Source: Lacipirellula parvula
GTDB lineage: Bacteria > Planctomycetota > Planctomycetia > Pirellulales > Lacipirellulaceae
Reading direction: 5' to 3'
DNA length: 64,000 nucleotides
Assembly (NCBI RefSeq): GCF_009177095.1
Contig: NZ_AP021861.1
Span: forward strand, 1,178,001-1,242,000
Shown here piece after piece: positions 23,707-32,582 of the stretch (positions within the stretch are counted from its first letter, which is position 1; every line of letters begins with the position of its first letter). A model generated the notes under the pieces. That model did no database searches, was not told the origin of the DNA, and was given only the letters and a program-made list of their open reading frames with translations. The translations under genes and the position numbers were made by a program.

Positions 23707-25173
23707 TCACCGCTCCGGCGGCTCGTTGAGCCGCGGCTGCTGGGGCGGTTGCGACAGGCGGGTCGGCAGCGTAAGCGTGAACGTACTGCCGCGGCTGAGT
23801 TCGCTGTGGCACTCCAACCGCCCGCCTAGCGCCGCGACGATCCGCGACGCGATGGCCAGTCCCAATCCCGTCCCGGCAATCCCCGCATCGCGGGCGCTCT
23901 TGCTGCGGAAGAAGGGCTCGAAGACCGTCGCCTGATCTTCGGGTGAGATGCCGCGGCCCTGGTCGGCGACGCTGATCGCGGCCGCATCGGCGCTCCCTGT
24001 GGCCGTTACGGTAATCGGCGTGCCGGGCGCGCTGTACTTCGCGGCGTTCGAAATCAAATTGTCGAGCAGACGGTTGAGCAGGGCAGGCGGCGCGCTGACC
24101 GTGGCGTTCGGTGGAAGCTGCACCTCTAGCTGCAGGTCGCCGCGACGTGGGTCGTTCTGCCAACGTTCCATATATCGCGGCAGCCACTCGGCCAACTCAA
24201 TCGATTCGCTGCCGGGCAGCGTCGCATCCTCCGATGTGCGCGCGAGGAATAGCAGCGACTCGACAATTTGCTGCAACTCGTTCGCTTCGTCCCGCAATAC
24301 CCCGAGCGTATCGGCATATTCTTCCGCTGTGCGCGGCCGCCGCAGCGCGACGTCCATTTGCCCCAACAGCACGGTGAGGGGCGTGCGGAGTTCATGGGCC
24401 GCGTCGCCGGCGAAGCGGCGCTGTTGTTCGTAGGCTCGTTGCTGGCGATCAAGCAGCGTGTTGAACGATTGGCCCAGGTCGGCGAGTTCGTCGCCCGAGT
24501 CGGGCGCTGGCAGGCGACTTTTGAAATCGCTGCCGGCAATCGATCGCGCCCGCTGCGACATTTCGAGTACTGGCCGGAGCGCGCGGGCTCCGAACCAGCG
24601 GCCGAGCGCCGCCGCGAGCAGCCACGCCGCGAGCGGCAGCAGAATGACGAGGGTCAGCAGCCGCTGCAGATTTGCATCCATGTCGGCCGTCGAGCGGGCG
24701 ACGACGACGACCAATTCGTCGAACTCGTCGAGTTCACGGTCCAGCCGAATCGGATCGGGCGCGGTGAGCCGCTGGTAGAGAATGTTCAGTTCGCCAGGCG
24801 CCTGCGTTTCGCCGGCGGTTTGATCGTTAGTCGCCGCCTCCGTCGCGATCCGCTTGGCTTCGGCGACGATTTCAGGCGTGGAATTACGCGATTGTTCGAC
24901 GATCTGCGACCGGTCGCCGATGACGACCCACCGCACCTCTTCCGGCCCCGCGCCGCTGCCGAGCGCGATGGCATGTTCGAGCGGCTGCCATTTCACTTCT
25001 TCAGGCTCGACTTCAATCGCGGCAACGAGCGAGTAAAGGGCGCCATGCAGTTCCTGGTCGAACTGTTGCACAAGTCGCCCACGGACGAAAGCGTAGAACA
25101 GCCCGGAGTAGACGACCAGCACGATCGCGAGCGCCGCCAGGAAGAATGCCGAGACGCGATTGACCAACGTCAT
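23707..25173 (-). CDS. Two-component sensor histidine kinase (OmpR-partner type)
   Basis: A 488-residue membrane sensor kinase. Membrane segments at about 8-30 and 171-194 flank an extracytoplasmic sensor of about 135 residues with no recognised family. HAMP covers about 192-247. HisKA carries H260 in AAHELRTPLT; the ATP-binding domain has NRLLDNLISNAAKY, VADQGRGI and GTGLGLAIA. Its start at 25173 lies three bases after the stop of the response regulator gene, so the pair is co-transcribed. Signal unknown. The longer in-frame extension overlaps the regulator and was rejected. Confidence 0.9.
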   Translation of the reverse strand: MTLVNRVSAFFLAALAIVLVVYSGLFYAFVRGRLVQQFDQELHGALYSLVAAIEVEPEEVKWQPLEHAIALGSGAGPEEVRWVVIGDRSQIVEQSRNSTPEIVAEAKRIATEAATNDQTAGETQAPGELNILYQRLTAPDPIRLDRELDEFDELVVVVARSTADMDANLQRLLTLVILLPLAAWLLAAALGRWFGARALRPVLEMSQRARSIAGSDFKSRLPAPDSGDELADLGQSFNTLLDRQQRAYEQQRRFAGDAAHELRTPLTVLLGQMDVALRRPRTAEEYADTLGVLRDEANELQQIVESLLFLARTSEDATLPGSESIELAEWLPRYMERWQNDPRRGDLQLEVQLPPNATVSAPPALLNRLLDNLISNAAKYSAPGTPITVTATGSADAAAISVADQGRGISPEDQATVFEPFFRSKSARDAGIAGTGLGLAIASRIVAALGGRLECHSELSRGSTFTLTLPTRLSQPPQQPRLNEPPER

Positions 25174-25175
25174 GG

Positions 25176-25865
25176 TTACGCCTCGTCGCTGCCGGAGGCG
25201 TCGAGCACATAGCCGCGGCCGCGTCGCGTTTGAATGACGCGCGGGCCAAAAGCTTCGAGCTTGCGGCGGAGTTCCTTCACATGGACCTCCAGCGTGTTCG
25301 ACAAGCCGTCGTATTGCTCGTTCCAAACGGCGTCGAAGATCCGCGTTCGCGACAAGACCTTTCCTGGATAACGCAGGAACAAGCAAAGGAGCGAGAACTC
25401 TTTCGCGGTCAGATCAAGCGGCGAGCCGTCGCGGCTGGCGCGTTGGCTTCCCAGGTCGGCGTGGATGTCGCCGTAATCGAGTGCGAGCGAGGTCGATTGC
25501 TCCGGCCGTCTCAGCAATGCTCGCACGCGGGCGAGGAGTTCTTCGAATGCAAACGGCTTGCAGAGATAATCGTCGGCGCCGGCGTCGAGGCCTTCGACCC
25601 GCTCGCCCACGCCGTCGCGAGCCGTGAGGAACAGCACCGGCGTCTTACGATCTTTCGCGCGAAAACGACGGAGCAGGCTAATGCCGTCTTCGCCCGGCAA
25701 CCACCAATCGAAGAGCACCAAGTCCCACGTGCCATGCTGCAGCGCCACCCAGCCGCTTGGGCCGTCGGCGGCATGCTCGACCTGGTAGCCCTCCTCTCGG
25801 AGGCCGCGGACCAGGAAGTCGGCAATCCGCGCCTCGTCTTCGATCACCAGAATGCGACTGCTCAT
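25176..25865 (-). CDS. OmpR/PhoB-family response regulator
   Basis: A 229-residue transcription factor. The receiver domain has the acidic pair D10/E11, phosphoacceptor D53 (LVLFDWWLPGEDG), the switch Thr in FLTARD and K103 (CKPF). The C-terminal winged helix has LTAKEFSLLCLFLRYPGKVLSR as the recognition region and ends RRGRGYVLD. It is coupled to the kinase gene downstream and overlaps the gene upstream by four bases (ATGA). Targets unknown. Confidence 0.93.
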   Translation of the reverse strand: MSSRILVIEDEARIADFLVRGLREEGYQVEHAADGPSGWVALQHGTWDLVLFDWWLPGEDGISLLRRFRAKDRKTPVLFLTARDGVGERVEGLDAGADDYLCKPFAFEELLARVRALLRRPEQSTSLALDYGDIHADLGSQRASRDGSPLDLTAKEFSLLCLFLRYPGKVLSRTRIFDAVWNEQYDGLSNTLEVHVKELRRKLEAFGPRVIQTRRGRGYVLDASGSDEA

Positions 25866-26314
25866 GCGACGCTTTCGTGCAAGGTGTTCATGGTTCGACG
25901 CTGGAGAGGTAAGCCGGAACGCTCAATTGTACCAGCGTGAGGCGGCAGCCGCCGGGGTGATTTCCCCTGCTGATCGTGCCAGGCTGGCCAGAAGAGCGCC
26001 AGTTCTTCCCCGTCGCGCAGCGATTGCCGTGCCGCGGCAACGGCTTGCCGCCAATCATCGGCGTGCCAGATTTCGCTCCATCCGCATGGTCCGGCATCGG
26101 CAAGCTCGCTGATGGCTGACTGCGGGAGAGCGCCTTCAGCGGCGGCGATAATCAGTCGCGAGCGTCGCGGCTCGCGGCGAATCAACGTCGGCAGATCTCC
26201 CGTGGAATGGCGGTCGAGCACCAGCACTGTGACGCCAGGTCGCAGGACGCGGTTTCGGTCGAGCGCGTCCCACGCGGCTCGTAGCTCGACAAGCGATTCA
26301 TAGTGGCAAATCAT
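25862..26314 (-). CDS. Hypothetical protein translationally coupled to the response regulator
   Basis: A 150-residue soluble protein with no family I recognise. The pattern VTVLVLDRHSTGDLPTLIRR...SRLIIAAAEG...WSEIWHADDWRQAV suggests an alternating alpha/beta fold. It has no signal peptide or membrane segment. The stop overlaps the regulator start by four bases, so it is the first gene of a three-gene signalling operon. I chose the ATG at 26314, preceded by a GGGGAAAGG stretch; the ATG at 26368 is an alternative. Confidence 0.65.
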   Translation of the reverse strand: MICHYESLVELRAAWDALDRNRVLRPGVTVLVLDRHSTGDLPTLIRREPRRSRLIIAAAEGALPQSAISELADAGPCGWSEIWHADDWRQAVAAARQSLRDGEELALFWPAWHDQQGKSPRRLPPHAGTIERSGLPLQRRTMNTLHESVA

Positions 26315-26463
26315 CGCCTTTCCCCTGTTTCCGTTTGGCCTTCGGCTCGTGTGAACCTGAGCAATCAAGGCCGCACAGGAAAAGATACGAGGCTGCCGTA
26401 AACGGCTGCTGAACGGAAGATAAAATCGGCTTTATGTAACGGTGTAGTGTGTCGTCACTTCCC

Positions 26464-26550
26464 CTAGCCCCGGGCTCCGCCCGGGGGTTGCACCACGCGC
26501 GACGCCGCCCACTGGCATGGCGACCGACCCCCGGGCGGAGCCCGGGGCTG
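26464..26550. repeat. CCGGGG element, copy B
   Basis: Arms TAGCCCCGGGCTCCGCCCGG (from 26465) and CCCCCGGGCGGAGCCCGGGG (to about 26547) surround a 40-base variable centre. It lies between the divergent signalling operon and the GT9 gene. Confidence 0.88.
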
Positions 26551-26623
26551 GAACGTTGTAACGAGAGCCGCGGCTGCCCAGTTTGTCTTGTTCGTGGTGA
26601 GAGGGGCTGTTAATTTCCTCGCC

Positions 26624-27679
26624 ATGACCGCACATCCTCCACTCGGCGACGCACCGCGGATTCTCATCGTTCGGCTCTCGGCCCTGGGAGACGTCATTCA
26701 CGGCGTCCCTGTGGCCTGTGCGTTGCGTGCGGCCTACCCGCAAGCATCGATCGGCTGGATCGTCGAAGGCCGTACCGCCGACTTGCTGGAAGCTCATCCG
26801 GCGATCGATTATGTGATCCGGGCGCCGCGAGGTTGGCTGAAGTCGCCGCGCACCGTGCTAGCACTCCGCCGTAAAATGCGGGGGCTGCGTTTCGACGTCG
26901 CAATCGACCTGCAGTGCCTCACCAAAAGCGCCATTGCTGCGAAGCTGAGCGGCGCCCGCCGTCGCATCGGCAAAGCGGGCAGCGACGGCCGCGAACTGAG
27001 CAAATGGTTCCACAATGAGCTCGTCCCCGTGGGCGGCGAGCATGTCATCGATCATTACCTAGAACTGTTGAAGCCGCTCGGCATCACGTCGCCGCTTACC
27101 GAGTTTGATCTGCCAGAGCGGAGTTCCGACGGCTTGCTAGCCGACCAGATTTTGCACACCGAAGAGTTGCCGCGGGGCCGCTACGTGGTGATGAATCCTG
27201 GCGCCGGTTGGGCGTCGAAGATTTGGCCGCCGGAGCGTTACGGCGAACTGGCCGGTCGGTTGGAGCGCGACTATGGCATTCCCACGCTCGCCGTGTGGGG
27301 TCTGCCGGCGGAAAAGCCGCTGGCCGAGGCGATCGTTGCCGCGAGTAGCGGCGCGGCGCGTTTGGCGCCGCCGACGTCCGTGCTGGAGCTTGGCGCCGTT
27401 TGCCGCCGGGCGGCGTTGTTCGTCGGTTCCGACACGGGGCCGATGCACCTTGCCGTCGCCGTCGGCACGCCGACCATCAGCCTGCATGGCCCGAGCATCG
27501 CCGACTGGTGCGGGGCTTATGGGCCGCACAACATTCGCCTGCAGGTTCGCTACGAGTCAGGCTCCGCTCAAGAGCGGCGGAAGGCCGACGACTCGGCAAT
27601 GCGCGAGATTAGCGTCGACATGGTCGAAAAGGCTTGCCGGCAGTTACTCGACGCGAGCCAATTGCGTCGCTGTGCTTAA
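26624..27679 (+). CDS. Glycosyltransferase family 9 (heptosyltransferase-like)
   Basis: A 351-residue GT-B enzyme. ILIVRLSALGDVIHGVP at the N-terminus and FVGSDTGPMHLAVAVGTPT near the C-terminus are the WaaC/WaaF-type signatures; MNPGAGWASKIWPPERY marks the nucleotide-sugar half. It probably adds a heptose or similar sugar to lipopolysaccharide or another surface glycan on the cytoplasmic face. I start at the ATG at 26624, just before the first beta strand; an in-frame codon at 26588 is an alternative. CCGGGG elements lie on both sides of the gene. Confidence 0.88.
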   Translation: MTAHPPLGDAPRILIVRLSALGDVIHGVPVACALRAAYPQASIGWIVEGRTADLLEAHPAIDYVIRAPRGWLKSPRTVLALRRKMRGLRFDVAIDLQCLTKSAIAAKLSGARRRIGKAGSDGRELSKWFHNELVPVGGEHVIDHYLELLKPLGITSPLTEFDLPERSSDGLLADQILHTEELPRGRYVVMNPGAGWASKIWPPERYGELAGRLERDYGIPTLAVWGLPAEKPLAEAIVAASSGAARLAPPTSVLELGAVCRRAALFVGSDTGPMHLAVAVGTPTISLHGPSIADWCGAYGPHNIRLQVRYESGSAQERRKADDSAMREISVDMVEKACRQLLDASQLRRCA

Positions 27680-27685
27680 GCATTT

Positions 27686-27773
27686 TAGCCCCGGGCTCTG
27701 CCTGGGGGGTCGGCATCCATTCCGGTTAGCTTCGTCACGCGTAGTGCAACCCCCGGGCGGAGCCCGGGGCTAG
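27686..27773. repeat. CCGGGG element, copy C
   Basis: TAGCCCCGGGCTCTGCCTGG on the left and CCCCCGGGCGGAGCCCGGGG on the right, about 88 bases overall. It lies between the convergent GT9 and GT4 genes. The left arm carries two CG-to-TG changes relative to the other copies. Confidence 0.88.
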
Positions 27774-27790
27774 GGCAACTCGCGGGCTAC

Positions 27791-28936
27791 TTAGCGTTCC
27801 GACAGCACGCGGTCCCAGACGCCTTCCAGCGTCGTGGTGAAACGCGACCAAGAGAAGACCTCGCGGGCTCGTTCGTGGCCGGCTTTGCCCATACGGGCGG
27901 CGAAATCGCGGTTCTCGAGCAGTGTGAGGATCGCCTCGCCAATTGCTCGGCTATCGCCCACGGGCGCCAGGATGCCAGTCTCGCCGTCGGCGATCGATTC
28001 GGGCGCCCCGCCGGCACGACAGGCGACGATCGGTTTGGCCAACAGCGCGGCTTCGATGTAAGCGAGTGCGCACGGCTCTCGATGCGAGGGGAGGGCCATC
28101 ACGTCGATGGCGTTCATCACGTCGCACGCATCGCGGCGGAAGCCGGCGAAGCGAACTTGTTTCAGGTAGCCGCCGGCACGGGCGGCTTGTTCGAGTTCGT
28201 CACGCAGCGGTCCGCGGCCCATGATCCAGAACTGGGCGTTTGGAACGGCGGCCAAAATCTGCGGCATCGCCGCGAACAATTCGCGGTAACCCTTCTTCAC
28301 CGAGAGGTGGGCAAACGTCCCCACCACCGGCGTCGTCGCGTCGGCGCCGAACTCGGCCCGCACCGCAAGCGGGTCGCGCTGCGGACGATACTCATCGGCT
28401 TCGAGGGCGTTCATCAGCACGGTGATGCGCTCGCGCGGAATGCCTTGCGCAACCAAATCGTCGCGCACGGCGCCCGAGACGGCCAGCAGATGGCTCTGCC
28501 GACGATGCCACCGAGCCGATGTAAAACCTTGCACATGGCCGACCGACTTTGGCCCGCCGAACGCTTCCAGCCAACCGGTCCACCAGCTGGCAGTCGAGAG
28601 CGTCGATTGCACCAGATCGACATGATGTTGTCGAGCCGCGCGAGCGATCCGCGAGATCGCCATGAAGTTCACTTTGCCGCCGATGCGAGCGCGATCGACC
28701 GACATGCCTTGCTCAAGCATATGCTCGATCGCGGGCGAATCGTGCTTCACGAGCACCGGCATCTCGTGGCCGCGAGCGCGGAGCTTGCGGGTGAGCCGCA
28801 CGAGTTGCATCTCGGCGCCCGACATGTGCGACGGGGTGATCACCTGCAGGACGCGGCGGCTATTGGCGACGCGCGGCGCGAGCGTCGCCGCCATTTGTGC
28901 CCGCCGTAGATTCGAGGCCGAACTAACCGTGGCCAT
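27791..28936 (-). CDS. Glycosyltransferase family 4
   Basis: A 381-residue GT-B glycosyltransferase. The N-terminal Rossmann half has VLQVITPSHMSGAEMQLVRLTR and the C-terminal half has VVGTFAHLSVKKGYRELFAAMP and the EX7E region EPCALAYIEAALLAKPIVA. It is probably a cytoplasmic-face enzyme of surface polysaccharide assembly. The in-frame ATG at 28981 is possible, but the ATG at 28936 has GGGATGGG upstream. Next to DUF4254 on the same strand and opposite GT9. Confidence 0.88.
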   Translation of the reverse strand: MATVSSASNLRRAQMAATLAPRVANSRRVLQVITPSHMSGAEMQLVRLTRKLRARGHEMPVLVKHDSPAIEHMLEQGMSVDRARIGGKVNFMAISRIARAARQHHVDLVQSTLSTASWWTGWLEAFGGPKSVGHVQGFTSARWHRRQSHLLAVSGAVRDDLVAQGIPRERITVLMNALEADEYRPQRDPLAVRAEFGADATTPVVGTFAHLSVKKGYRELFAAMPQILAAVPNAQFWIMGRGPLRDELEQAARAGGYLKQVRFAGFRRDACDVMNAIDVMALPSHREPCALAYIEAALLAKPIVACRAGGAPESIADGETGILAPVGDSRAIGEAILTLLENRDFAARMGKAGHERAREVFSWSRFTTTLEGVWDRVLSER

Positions 28937-28999
28937 AGATTCCCATCCCGATGTTTGTGAGCCGCCCCCGGCTAGTTGCAAATTGCCCGCGTGTGCGGC

Positions 29000-29620
29000 T
29001 TATGCCGCTTGCTTCTTCCCGGCCTGATACAGGTACGGGTTGAGCGTCGCGTCGTTGTACATCTTCATCTGGCGGTAGACCTTGAGGATCTTCCGTCCGG
29101 CGCCGAGGTCGAACAGATGCTCGGCCAGCGATTGCGAGAGGTCGCCCTGCTGGACGCGGCACCGAGCGAGACGCTGCTGGACGCGCTCGATGTGGGCGGC
29201 GTCGACGTCGGTCCGCTCAAGCTGTTCTTCCAAGTGGAAGATCCGCAGCGACATGATCGACAGGCGATCGATCGAAGCGCCGGGCGTTTCGGTGTTCAGC
29301 CGGGCATTGGCGGCCGGCTTGACGCTGGCTTCGGAAAGGAGTTCCAAGAAGGCTTCGTCGATCCGCTCGATCCAGTCGTTGCGTTGCTGGTTGTAACCGT
29401 CGATCGCGCGCTTCACCATCGCGATGCGGGCGTCGGTGACTTCGGGGCTGCGAGCGATGTCTTCTTCGTGCCACAGCAGGAAGTTGTATTGGTGCTGCTG
29501 ACAGACCGTGCCGAGGAACTCGCTGTAGGCGTTGTCGGGCTCCACTTGATGCCAGCGGGCGACGGTTTCGTGGTGGAGCTTGTTGACGGCCTTCACAATC
29601 CGCTTCGGATCGAATCGCAT
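29000..29620 (-). CDS. DUF4254 protein
   Basis: A 206-residue, mostly helical cytoplasmic protein. FLGTVCQQHQYNFLLWHEEDIAR and IDGYNQQRNDWIERIDE are the DUF4254 signature regions. In many genomes DUF4254 genes are next to glycosyltransferases; here a GT4 gene is 63 bases downstream on the same strand, which fits. Molecular function unknown; a regulatory or scaffold role in glycan synthesis is inference. Confidence 0.85.
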   Translation of the reverse strand: MRFDPKRIVKAVNKLHHETVARWHQVEPDNAYSEFLGTVCQQHQYNFLLWHEEDIARSPEVTDARIAMVKRAIDGYNQQRNDWIERIDEAFLELLSEASVKPAANARLNTETPGASIDRLSIMSLRIFHLEEQLERTDVDAAHIERVQQRLARCRVQQGDLSQSLAEHLFDLGAGRKILKVYRQMKMYNDATLNPYLYQAGKKQAA

Positions 29621-29861
29621 GGTTCTCTCTAACTGGAAAAGTGCGGCAAGTCTCGGCGTTTCGAGACGATCTCGCGATGTTTCGGGTGTGTTCAGGGGCG
29701 TTCCGAGAGCATGCCGGGACGCAGGCGGCGCGGACGTTTGAGCTCGCGCGGCGGCGGATTTTAGGTGGGCCGCGATCCTGTCACAAGATCAGCCGGGGCG
29801 GGGCTAGGTAGCCTCGTGCGTGACGTATGCGAGAATTCACGGCTCCGGTAAACTGCTAGCC

Positions 29862-30782
29862 ATGAAACTACTGTCCGCCCATTGCCGAGAGTCGCTTCGC
29901 CGCGGGCTCGCCGCGCTGCTGGCGATGCTAGCAACTGCGTCGTCGGTATCGCCGTCGAGCGCGCAATCGGTGCGCTCAGCGCTCGAAAACGCCGCTGGCG
30001 AACTCGAATACGACGGCAAGTCCGACTACTCGCACATTCGCGTTCGCCGCCGCGGGCCGATCCGCTCGATGATCTTCGTCCGCGACAACGGCCAGGAAGT
30101 CCTCGAAACGCAGATGGACATTCGGCGCCCTGCTGACCTCAAGTTCGAGTATCTGCGATTTCTGTTCGCGAGCTACCTGTTCCAGCCCGAGCCCAAGCAG
30201 GTGCTGATCGTCGGCCTCGGCGGCGGCAGCATGGTTCATTACCTGCAGCAGACCGACCCCGGCGTGAAGATCGACGCGGTGGAGATCGATCCGCTGGTGG
30301 TGAAACTGGCTGCCGACATGTTTGGCACGAAGCCGACCGAGAACGTGAAAATCTTTACCGCCGATGGTTTGAAGTTCATCGCCGCGGCGAAAGAGCAAGC
30401 GTATGACGTGATCTACATGGACGCGTTCCTGAAACCGTCGGCGGAGACCGACGGCACGGGGGCGCCGCTCGCGCTTCGCACGCAGCAGTTTTACAAGCAG
30501 TTGCAGACGAAGTTGAAGCCGGGCGGCGTCGTGGCGTTCAATCTCAATCCGCACGAAGAGCTGGAAGCCGACATTCGCGAACTGAACGCGGCGTTCTCGC
30601 AGGTTTATATCTTCCAAATGTCGCAGTTCAACGGCGTCGTCGCAGTCGCGACGACCGACGCGGCTCGCCTCGATGCGAACGAGTTGACCCGCCGTGGCAA
30701 GACGCTCGACCGACGTTTCAAGTCGTCGCTCGACTTCCAAGAAATGCCGCGGCGACTGCGGCGCGAGTCATCTCATCAATAA
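29862..30782 (+). CDS. Secreted spermidine-synthase-fold protein
   Basis: A 306-residue protein with a signal-like N-terminus (about 1-34, MLATASSVSPSSAQS) and a class I methyltransferase/aminopropyltransferase fold. The SAM-type loop is VLIVGLGGGSMVHYL, the acidic strand is DAVEIDP and the family DAF triad is in VIYMDAFL. SpeE acts in the cytoplasm, so export is unexpected; if the N-terminus is a true signal peptide the substrate is probably not putrescine. A fused MFS/spermidine-synthase paralogue follows 63 bases downstream, with a CCGCGGGG hairpin (30792-30812) in the gap. Confidence 0.78.
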   Translation: MKLLSAHCRESLRRGLAALLAMLATASSVSPSSAQSVRSALENAAGELEYDGKSDYSHIRVRRRGPIRSMIFVRDNGQEVLETQMDIRRPADLKFEYLRFLFASYLFQPEPKQVLIVGLGGGSMVHYLQQTDPGVKIDAVEIDPLVVKLAADMFGTKPTENVKIFTADGLKFIAAAKEQAYDVIYMDAFLKPSAETDGTGAPLALRTQQFYKQLQTKLKPGGVVAFNLNPHEELEADIRELNAAFSQVYIFQMSQFNGVVAVATTDAARLDANELTRRGKTLDRRFKSSLDFQEMPRRLRRESSHQ

Positions 30783-30791
30783 GAGAGCGAG

Positions 30792-30812
30792 CCGCGGGGT
30801 TCATCCCCGCGG
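30792..30812. repeat. CCGCGGGG hairpin
   Basis: A perfect 8-base stem CCGCGGGG/CCCCGCGG with loop TTCAT, ten bases after the stop of the secreted spermidine-synthase-fold gene. There is no T tract, so an intrinsic terminator is unlikely. Confidence 0.6.
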
Positions 30813-30845
30813 TCCTTCCAAGTACACCTCAGATCTGAGCAATTC

Positions 30846-32465
30846 ATGGCGGCGCAGCACACCACCGATTCATCTACGACCGACCTGTCATTAACGCGAA
30901 CAGCCCAACGCAAGGCCTTCTCGCTGCTCCCCCCCAGCCTCGGCCTCAAGCTGCTCGTCCTCGTCTCGGGCGCCGTGCTGATGGGCCTCGAGATTGTCGG
31001 CAGCCGGATCCTGGCGCCTTACTTCGGCAACTCGGTCTTCGTCTGGGGCAGCCTGATCTCGCTGTTCCTCATCGCACTGAGCGTCGGTTACTACATCGGC
31101 GGCGGGCTTTCCGATCGCTATCCGTCGCGCGCGCTGCTCAACACAATTCTGCTGGCGGTTGCAGCGCTGATGTTTCTGATCGTTATCATCGGTCAGCCTG
31201 TTTGCGATGCGATCCTGCGGGCCAAGTTTGGCGAGAAATCGGGACCGTTTCTGGCGGGCGCTATTTTGTTTTTGCTCCCAAGCATCGGCATGGGCATGGT
31301 CTCGCCGTTCGCGATTCGGCTCGCCACGTCGACAGTCGCTTCGGTCGGCAAGACGGCCGGCACGCTGTACGCACTATCGACGCTCGGCAGCATTCTCGGC
31401 ACGATGCTGACGACGTTTGTGTTGATCCCCAACTTCGGCGCCGGAGCAATTCTCAAAGGGCTCGCCGGAGCGCTCGCTATCGTCGCCATCGCGACCTTCC
31501 AGTTCGGCAGCGGCGGCGCCGCGATTCGCGGGAGCGCCGTTATTCTCGCTGCGGTGGCGGCTGGGATCTTCGGCCTCGGCGACCTGCGAGCCGCCTCGCT
31601 GCCGCCAGGGAGCGAACTCGTTCGCGAGATCAACACGCCGTATCACCATATTTCGGTCATCGACAACAAGCTCGACTCGCAACGTGAGCTGAAGTTCGAC
31701 CGTTTTACGGAGAGCGCGATCGAACTTAGCCCGCCGCACCGCACGAAGAGCCTTTACACCAACTACTTCAACCTCGCCTTCTTACCGCAACCAAAAATCC
31801 GCCGGGCGCTGTTCATCGGCGCCGGCGGCGGCGTCGGCCCGAAGGCGTTTCATGAGCATGATCCGACGATGGAGATCGACGTCGTCGACATCGACCAGGC
31901 TGTGCTCGACGTCGCTCGCATGGATTTCTACATGCCCGAGGGGGAGAACATCCGCGCGATCGCGGCCGACGGCCGGACGTTCGTCCGCAATAGTCCTGAT
32001 GGGCACTACGACGCGATCTTTCTCGATGCCTTCACGATTGGCGGGCGCATTCCATTCCACCTGGTGACCCGTGAGTTCTTTCAGCTTTGCCGGCAGAAGC
32101 TGGCTCCTGGCGGCGTGTTGGTGATGAACGTCAACAGCGCCGTCCGCGGCGAGAACGCGAGGATTTTCGAGTCGATGTACACGACCCTCGGTGAGGCATT
32201 TCCGCAGGTTCACGCTTTTGCCCTTTACCATCAGTTGGGGCTGCGCGACCAATCGACGAACGTGATGCTCGTCGCGGTGAACAGCGACCAGAAGCTGAGC
32301 CCCGAGGATTGGCTCGCGAAAGCCGTGGCGTACGAGTCGCCTTCACATATCGGCAACGCCGAGGTGCGGCGGATGGTCAACGACCTGCTGACGACGCTGC
32401 CGCCGATGAAGCAGGCGACGCTGTTTACCGACGACTACGCGCCGATCGAAACGATGTCGTTTTAG
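30846..32465 (+). CDS. Fused membrane/spermidine-synthase-domain protein
   Basis: A 539-residue protein. About 7 transmembrane segments (roughly 32-245) start with LLVLVSGAVLMGLEIVGSRILAPYFG, the conserved entry of the fused MFS/spermidine synthase family. The C-terminal domain (about 270-535) has LFIGAGGGVGPKAF, IDVVDIDQAV and IFLDAFTIGG. The substrate of this family is not known. Its stop codon TAG (32463-32465) is the first three bases of a CCGGGG element. Probably co-transcribed with the secreted paralogue upstream. Confidence 0.85.
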   Translation: MAAQHTTDSSTTDLSLTRTAQRKAFSLLPPSLGLKLLVLVSGAVLMGLEIVGSRILAPYFGNSVFVWGSLISLFLIALSVGYYIGGGLSDRYPSRALLNTILLAVAALMFLIVIIGQPVCDAILRAKFGEKSGPFLAGAILFLLPSIGMGMVSPFAIRLATSTVASVGKTAGTLYALSTLGSILGTMLTTFVLIPNFGAGAILKGLAGALAIVAIATFQFGSGGAAIRGSAVILAAVAAGIFGLGDLRAASLPPGSELVREINTPYHHISVIDNKLDSQRELKFDRFTESAIELSPPHRTKSLYTNYFNLAFLPQPKIRRALFIGAGGGVGPKAFHEHDPTMEIDVVDIDQAVLDVARMDFYMPEGENIRAIAADGRTFVRNSPDGHYDAIFLDAFTIGGRIPFHLVTREFFQLCRQKLAPGGVLVMNVNSAVRGENARIFESMYTTLGEAFPQVHAFALYHQLGLRDQSTNVMLVAVNSDQKLSPEDWLAKAVAYESPSHIGNAEVRRMVNDLLTTLPPMKQATLFTDDYAPIETMSF

Positions 32466-32549
32466 CCCCTGGCTCTGCCCGGGGGTGGCGTCGCGTCACG
32501 CAACGCGTAGCGGAATGGTGGGCGACCCCCGGGCGGAGCCCGGGGCTAG
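32463..32549. repeat. CCGGGG element, copy D, overlapping a stop codon
   Basis: TAGCCCCTGGCTCTGCCCGG on the left; CCCCCGGGCGGAGCCCGGGG to about 32546. The first TAG is the stop codon of the fused spermidine-synthase gene. It lies between convergent genes. Confidence 0.88.
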
Positions 32550-32582
32550 AGTGAATGCCGTCGTAGTTTATTTGTGGCAGCG

